Source: Selaginella moellendorffii
Taxonomy: Eukaryota; Streptophyta; Lycopodiopsida; Selaginellales; Selaginellaceae
Length of the DNA stretch: 30,493 nt
Reading direction: 5' to 3'
NCBI RefSeq assembly: GCF_000143415.4
Contig: NW_003314326.1
Coordinates: 1-30,493, forward strand
The notes under the pieces were generated by a model, which was given only the letters and a program-made list of their open reading frames with translations, ran no database searches and was not told where the DNA came from. Of the stretch, positions 26,984 to 30,493 are shown piece by piece; within the stretch, counting starts at the first letter, position 1, and every line of letters begins with the position of its first letter. A program made the position numbers and the translations under genes.

Positions 26984-27241
26984 CTAAGCGCTAGTGGACA
27001 CCTCCTTTTTGGTACTCTCAGCGGTACTATCATCCTTCTCCGGGTCAGTTGTTTTGCTTTGGATTGTTGTCTCTGACGTTACTGGGGCGTTCTCGATAGT
27101 TGTTAATGTTGCCGTTTGTTCAGAAAAATGATCACCTGGAGTATAGTACGGGGAGTTTGGAAGACTTATATATTCTACATCTTCACCTATCTCCTTCTCC
27201 GTCTCCTTTTCTGCCTCACTTACAGATTTTGTGCTTGCCAT
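26984..27241 (-). CDS. Small acidic Ser/Thr-rich protein or exon, unknown
   Basis: The minus-strand frame from ATG (27241-27239) encodes 85 residues starting MASTKSVSEAEKETEKEIGE and ending STAESTKKEVSTSA. It has low complexity, is rich in E, T and S, and is probably disordered. A TTTTAG acceptor-like sequence sits ~20 bp upstream, so it may be a terminal exon rather than a gene. It is downstream of DUF7869 copy 2 in the same orientation, but no splice link can be shown. No family recognised. Confidence 0.3.
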   Translation of the reverse strand: MASTKSVSEAEKETEKEIGEDVEYISLPNSPYYTPGDHFSEQTATLTTIENAPVTSETTIQSKTTDPEKDDSTAESTKKEVSTSA

Positions 27242-27361
27242 GAGAACGCTCTTCACCCTAAAATATGGAGTTCGTTGTGTTATAAAAGGAAACCAACACA
27301 CACGCTGCAAGGGAATGATGGTACATAAAGCACGTAAGCCCACAATATGGGTTTATGTGCC

Positions 27362-27383
27362 ATTAATATGGGCCACACGCCAT
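27362..27383. repeat. 22-bp palindrome, degenerate
   Basis: The right half GGCCACACGCCAT fits. It corresponds to 11137-11158 and differs from it by one base in the right half (ACACGCC against ACATGCC). Confidence 0.45.
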
Positions 27384-28777
27384 ATTATTAGATTTATGCA
27401 CGTGTGATTGGTAAATGCATATGTCACATCATCTTTGTTTTACCTCACACACTATATCAAGCCTCCTCTGATTCAGATTCGGATTGTTCACCTTGAAATA
27501 AAATACATTAGAAACTTTGTAAAGGAATATTAATGAATCTCACCTTGAACCCGAGTTATGAATGCTCTTGCTGCATCTCTTGCATGGTCTGGCAAGGTGA
27601 TGGTGGCACTCTGCTTCCGCATCCAACCATGCACAACATTATCCACCGATATGCTCATGCTGGGATCCCTTGGATTCAGCACCCATCTCTTTTCTAAGCA
27701 ATCCTTCGTATATCCGGAACTTGGCTTGAACCACTCCACAGTTACATTGAAGGAGTTAGTTTCCGCGTCCTCCTCTGCATCAGTGATGCAGCGCCCCACC
27801 CATATCATTTGTTTTTTATTACTGGGTCTGACAAGCACGACCATTCCTTTGCAGACTTGTACTGGATTGAATGCTGAATCCGGCTTCTTGTTCCTCGGCC
27901 CACAATAGTGATCCTCAACATCGTTATCTGTCACTGCATTTCCAGAGGACATTGTTCCGCTACTATCTGGTGCTCTGGTTTCTGGCCAAAAGGACTCTTC
28001 CAATTCTTCATATACAACCGGCCCATTTTGGATAGCAGATATAATCTTCTCCTAGTATTCGAGCAAAGGCTTGCACCTCTGAAAATAGGATTCTCCACCA
28101 AACACCAACCCCCTCTTCCAGAAGGCAATATGCTGTCTAATCCCGGCCACTATACTTTCCTGGTCTTTGAGTCCATCCGGGTGCATCGGCCGTGGGGAAC
28201 CCTGAGGAATCATAGGTTCCCCAGTTATGGGATCTCTCTTGAAGAGTTCAATGCCGTCCACTGGCAGCCACACTGTGTCCCATTCTCTCATCTTGTACCT
28301 CATCACTGGAGCACCGTCACACATGCTGAAATGAAACTGAAGAGGCTTGGAGTGGCCAATCAGCGTTTCGGATCCATCCCTGATGTAGCCTCTTACAAAC
28401 CCCTTAAAGTCTGGAACCTCTGTCACAAGTGCAGCTTCAACAGTGCCTTTGATGCAATTTTGGAATTCATCGTAGAGTTGTGGGAGGGTGAGGACATTGG
28501 ATCGCCGGAGGGACTCTGCGAGGTGACTGAACATGGCATCGACGTCTTCATGAGTGTGCCCAACCATGAGAAAGCCAAGTGTAACCGTTTCAAATATGCC
28601 TTTGGCAACAAGCATCGCCAAGTACGCGAAGACGTACATGTTTTTGTTCTCACTGCCAGCATTGTCTGTTTGGAGCAGAAGATGGGGTGGAAGGCCACAT
28701 CGGCCGCAAGAACTTCCTTGAGATTCTGCTTCGTTTGGATGAGGCTGTGCATTCACCGGGCGACCAGCCTCGTCGGA

Positions 28778-28799
28778 ATGGCATGAGGCCTCACGTGAT
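28778..28799. repeat. 22-bp palindrome inside coding sequence (copy 2)
   Basis: Left half ATGGCATGAGG, right half CCTCACGTGAT. Read on the minus strand in frame as LSREASCHSD. Confidence 0.8.
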
Positions 28800-28834
28800 A
28801 ACCCTACAATCTGACGGCCAACATATTCACTGGG

Positions 28835-28856
28835 ATGGCATGGGGCCCCACGCGAT
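28835..28856. repeat. 22-bp palindrome inside coding sequence (copy 2)
   Basis: The left half ATGGCATGGGG pairs with CCCCACGCGAT. Read on the minus strand in frame as VSRGAPCHPS, 57 bp from the previous one. Confidence 0.8.
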
Positions 28857-30493
28857 ACTGCAAGCCTTTGCTCCTCCTCCAGCTGAACCCTGTATGGGGT
28901 TCGATCGACAAGGGCCTTATGCAAGGGTTGGCCGTTCAGCTCAGTCTGCGCACTTTGCAGAGACCTTAAGTGTTTTGCTAGGGACGCAATCATCATGTTT
29001 GCACCCCCGCCACCCCATAGAGGTACAAAGAAGTTCCCATAGTTCTGGGCACCATGCCCATGAGCGATTATGCCAAACAGAGACACAGGCAGCTGCATGG
29101 ATGAAGAGATTGCCTTGGGGGCAGGATTGAGTCGAGGTAAGCACGTCTTTTTCTGGTCCATTTTGTCATGGATGATGCAGAGGTAAGAGTCAGGTCTCTC
29201 CATGGAGAGAATCCTGTTATGATAATATGCAGTCCTGCAGCTTCTCTGCTCGATGTTGTGGTCGAGCCGCCTTCTAACCAACGTCTCTCGCTCTTGAGCG
29301 CTGCAAGAATTCTTCGACAAAGCCATTTTGATAGCAGTGCACTCGTCACACTTTGAAAAGCTGGAGTACTTTCCTATACTCACATCCCTGAACCTGTTGC
29401 TCCACAATCTACTAAATCTAGATTGGCTCAGCTTCCTGTAGCCATTACTCTGGAGTTCCCGATTCACATCTTCCAATATGGCCCCCTTGGTATACATGGA
29501 AGGGAGAACTCGTTGGGTGTCTCGTGTTCCATCTTCCAAGAGGCGGGTTTTATGTGGTTGCTGCTCGCTACATGTCTCGACAAACCTCTTGAAGATTGCC
29601 TCTCCATATACAACATGACCCCTGGTTTTGTGCGTACCGTCGTTCCCATGGACTACCTGTTGAACCCTTTGTTCCTCGAACTCAGTTTTGATTCTGTAGA
29701 ATGTGCTTCGAGGGACTCCATAAATGATTCTCCATGCCTTCATGCAGACCAAACCCCTCTGGAAGACCATGCCCCCCACCTGATGTTCTGAAGCATCAAC
29801 AGATGACCGTAATGCCTCATACACAAAATTGCGAGCTGCCTTCCAGGACAATGTCTTGTATCTTGCTCTCTCCTCTTCAATAGCATCCCAATCAGCATGT
29901 TGACAGCACCTCCTCTTGCAACAAGCAACTGTCGAGACCATTCGAACCTCCATCGCCATTTTCTGCCTTTTCGGTTCGTTGCTCAGATCCCTTTGGCTGC
30001 GCTTTAGGAAGGTGTACTTTCTTTTCCCATGAAGAGATGTTCTGTCATCAGTTGTAGTGGTGTTTGATTGTGAATCCTTCACATTCTCAAACACTAAGTG
30101 CCTCAATTTCCACCGCACAATGCTTCCAATAGTCAGACTGTTTTCTTCTGTGTCAACAACCTCTAAAATCGCAACTCCAATATCATCCCAGCCCAATTCT
30201 TGATTAGCAACCGCATCTCTTGGATCGACAACTGTGGCTAAGCCCTCAGCTACCACCTCCCCCTCGGGGTTGTTTAGAAACACTTTTGCCTGAATCCATG
30301 TAGCACGGTTCTTAAGATCCACGGAGGGAACATGCGTCGCACTTGCGCTGTCCCCAACATCTGCTTTCTTCTGAAGATTTTTCAAGGCAACAACAACATT
30401 TACCCCGACGACCATCTCTCCTCGTTCAATAGCGACCACATTCCCATCGAAGACAATCTCTACTGATACAGCAGCATTGCCTTCCCCAAGCCT

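Larger units (their letters stand above)
27457..30493 (-). pseudogene. DUF7869-type transposase-like gene, copy 2 (partial)
   Basis: The minus-strand frame is open from the window edge to a TAG at 28054-28052, where copy 1 has a Trp codon. It then continues in the same frame to the donor at 27543. An intron (27543-27492) leads to the last exon GEQSESESEEA and TGA at 27459-27457. Features: an N-terminal part without recognised homology, the Tnp1/En/Spm-like segment (FLNNPEGEVVAEGLATVVDP), a Cys-rich patch (ACCKRRCCQH), SKCDEC, an RNase-H-like block with QTDNAGSENKN (28672-28640) and GHTHEDVD (28560-28537), and a C-terminal domain. These acidic motifs match the DUF7869 pattern Q-x-D-N..E-N-K-N..G-H-T-H-x-D-x-D. 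A single nonsense codon separates it from an intact gene. The 5' end lies beyond 30493. A long antisense frame (27908-28786) is a shadow. Confidence 0.75.

Noticed and set aside
27908-28786. 292-codon plus-strand frame (and its twin at 12317-12973)
   Set aside because: Antisense to the DUF7869 coding frame, which has recognisable motifs. No protein-like motifs in the plus-strand reading.
28778-28856. Reading the two coding palindromes of DUF7869 as GT-AG mini-introns (29 and 34 bp)
   Set aside because: Although GT and AG flank them on the minus strand, removing the first gives an immediate in-frame TGA, while the unspliced frame is open.
11137-28856. The palindromes as CRISPR repeats or rho-independent terminators
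   Set aside because: Spacing is irregular, there are no U-tracts or regular spacers, and the context is eukaryotic.
1-30493. tRNA and rRNA genes
   Set aside because: The GGTTCGACTC and GGGACTCGAACCC words in the R and UTR-linked repeats lack a matching A box and cloverleaf. I see no rRNA sequence.

Overview
The window looks like nuclear DNA of a streptophyte: a land plant (probably a non-seed plant) or a charophyte alga. Evidence: a Ty3/gypsy chromovirus with a primer-binding site matching initiator tRNA-Met, a short Arabidopsis-type (TTTAGGG)n tract, compact GT-AG introns and many repeats. The exact organism cannot be read from the sequence, and there is no sign of bacterial gene organisation.

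Layout. 1-10.5 kb is a nest of LTR-retrotransposon debris. It holds inverted fragments of one LTR family (here LTR-A, starting TGTAAG and ending CTTACA), three copies of a ~370-bp repeat (R), a decayed integrase/chromodomain remnant on the minus strand, and a second LTR family (LTR-B). Two LTR-B copies face each other as a 3.8-kb inverted repeat and carry 23-bp minisatellites. 11.1-22.4 kb is a different compartment. A DUF7869-type transposase-like gene lies on the minus strand (11.66-14.54 kb), with a long many-intron gene diverging from it on the plus strand (about 16.9-22.1 kb). The plus-strand gene joins a ParB-like domain, a weak DNA-methylase-like segment, an acidic/repetitive linker and an FCP1/HAD phosphatase-like domain. 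Both carry several nonsense mutations. 22.5-26.3 kb is a younger chromovirus insertion: a full-length 5' LTR, a PBS and one uninterrupted gag-protease-RT frame, cut off just after the RT active site. 26.3-30.5 kb returns to the first kind of DNA and holds a second, closely similar copy of the DUF7869 gene that runs off the right edge.

The most unusual signal is a dispersed 22-bp palindrome (half-site ATGGCRTGNGG, followed by its inverse). About 27 copies of varying quality lie between 11.1 and 28.9 kb; I found none in the retrotransposon nests. It sits just before the 3' splice site of most of the palindrome-bearing introns of the ParB-FCP1 gene, next to a stop codon, and in frame inside exons of both genes. 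This resembles an introner or a Rickettsia-type palindromic element more than a conventional MITE. The two divergent genes may be cargo and transposase of one large DNA element. If so, a second ParB-FCP1 gene is expected just beyond the right edge.
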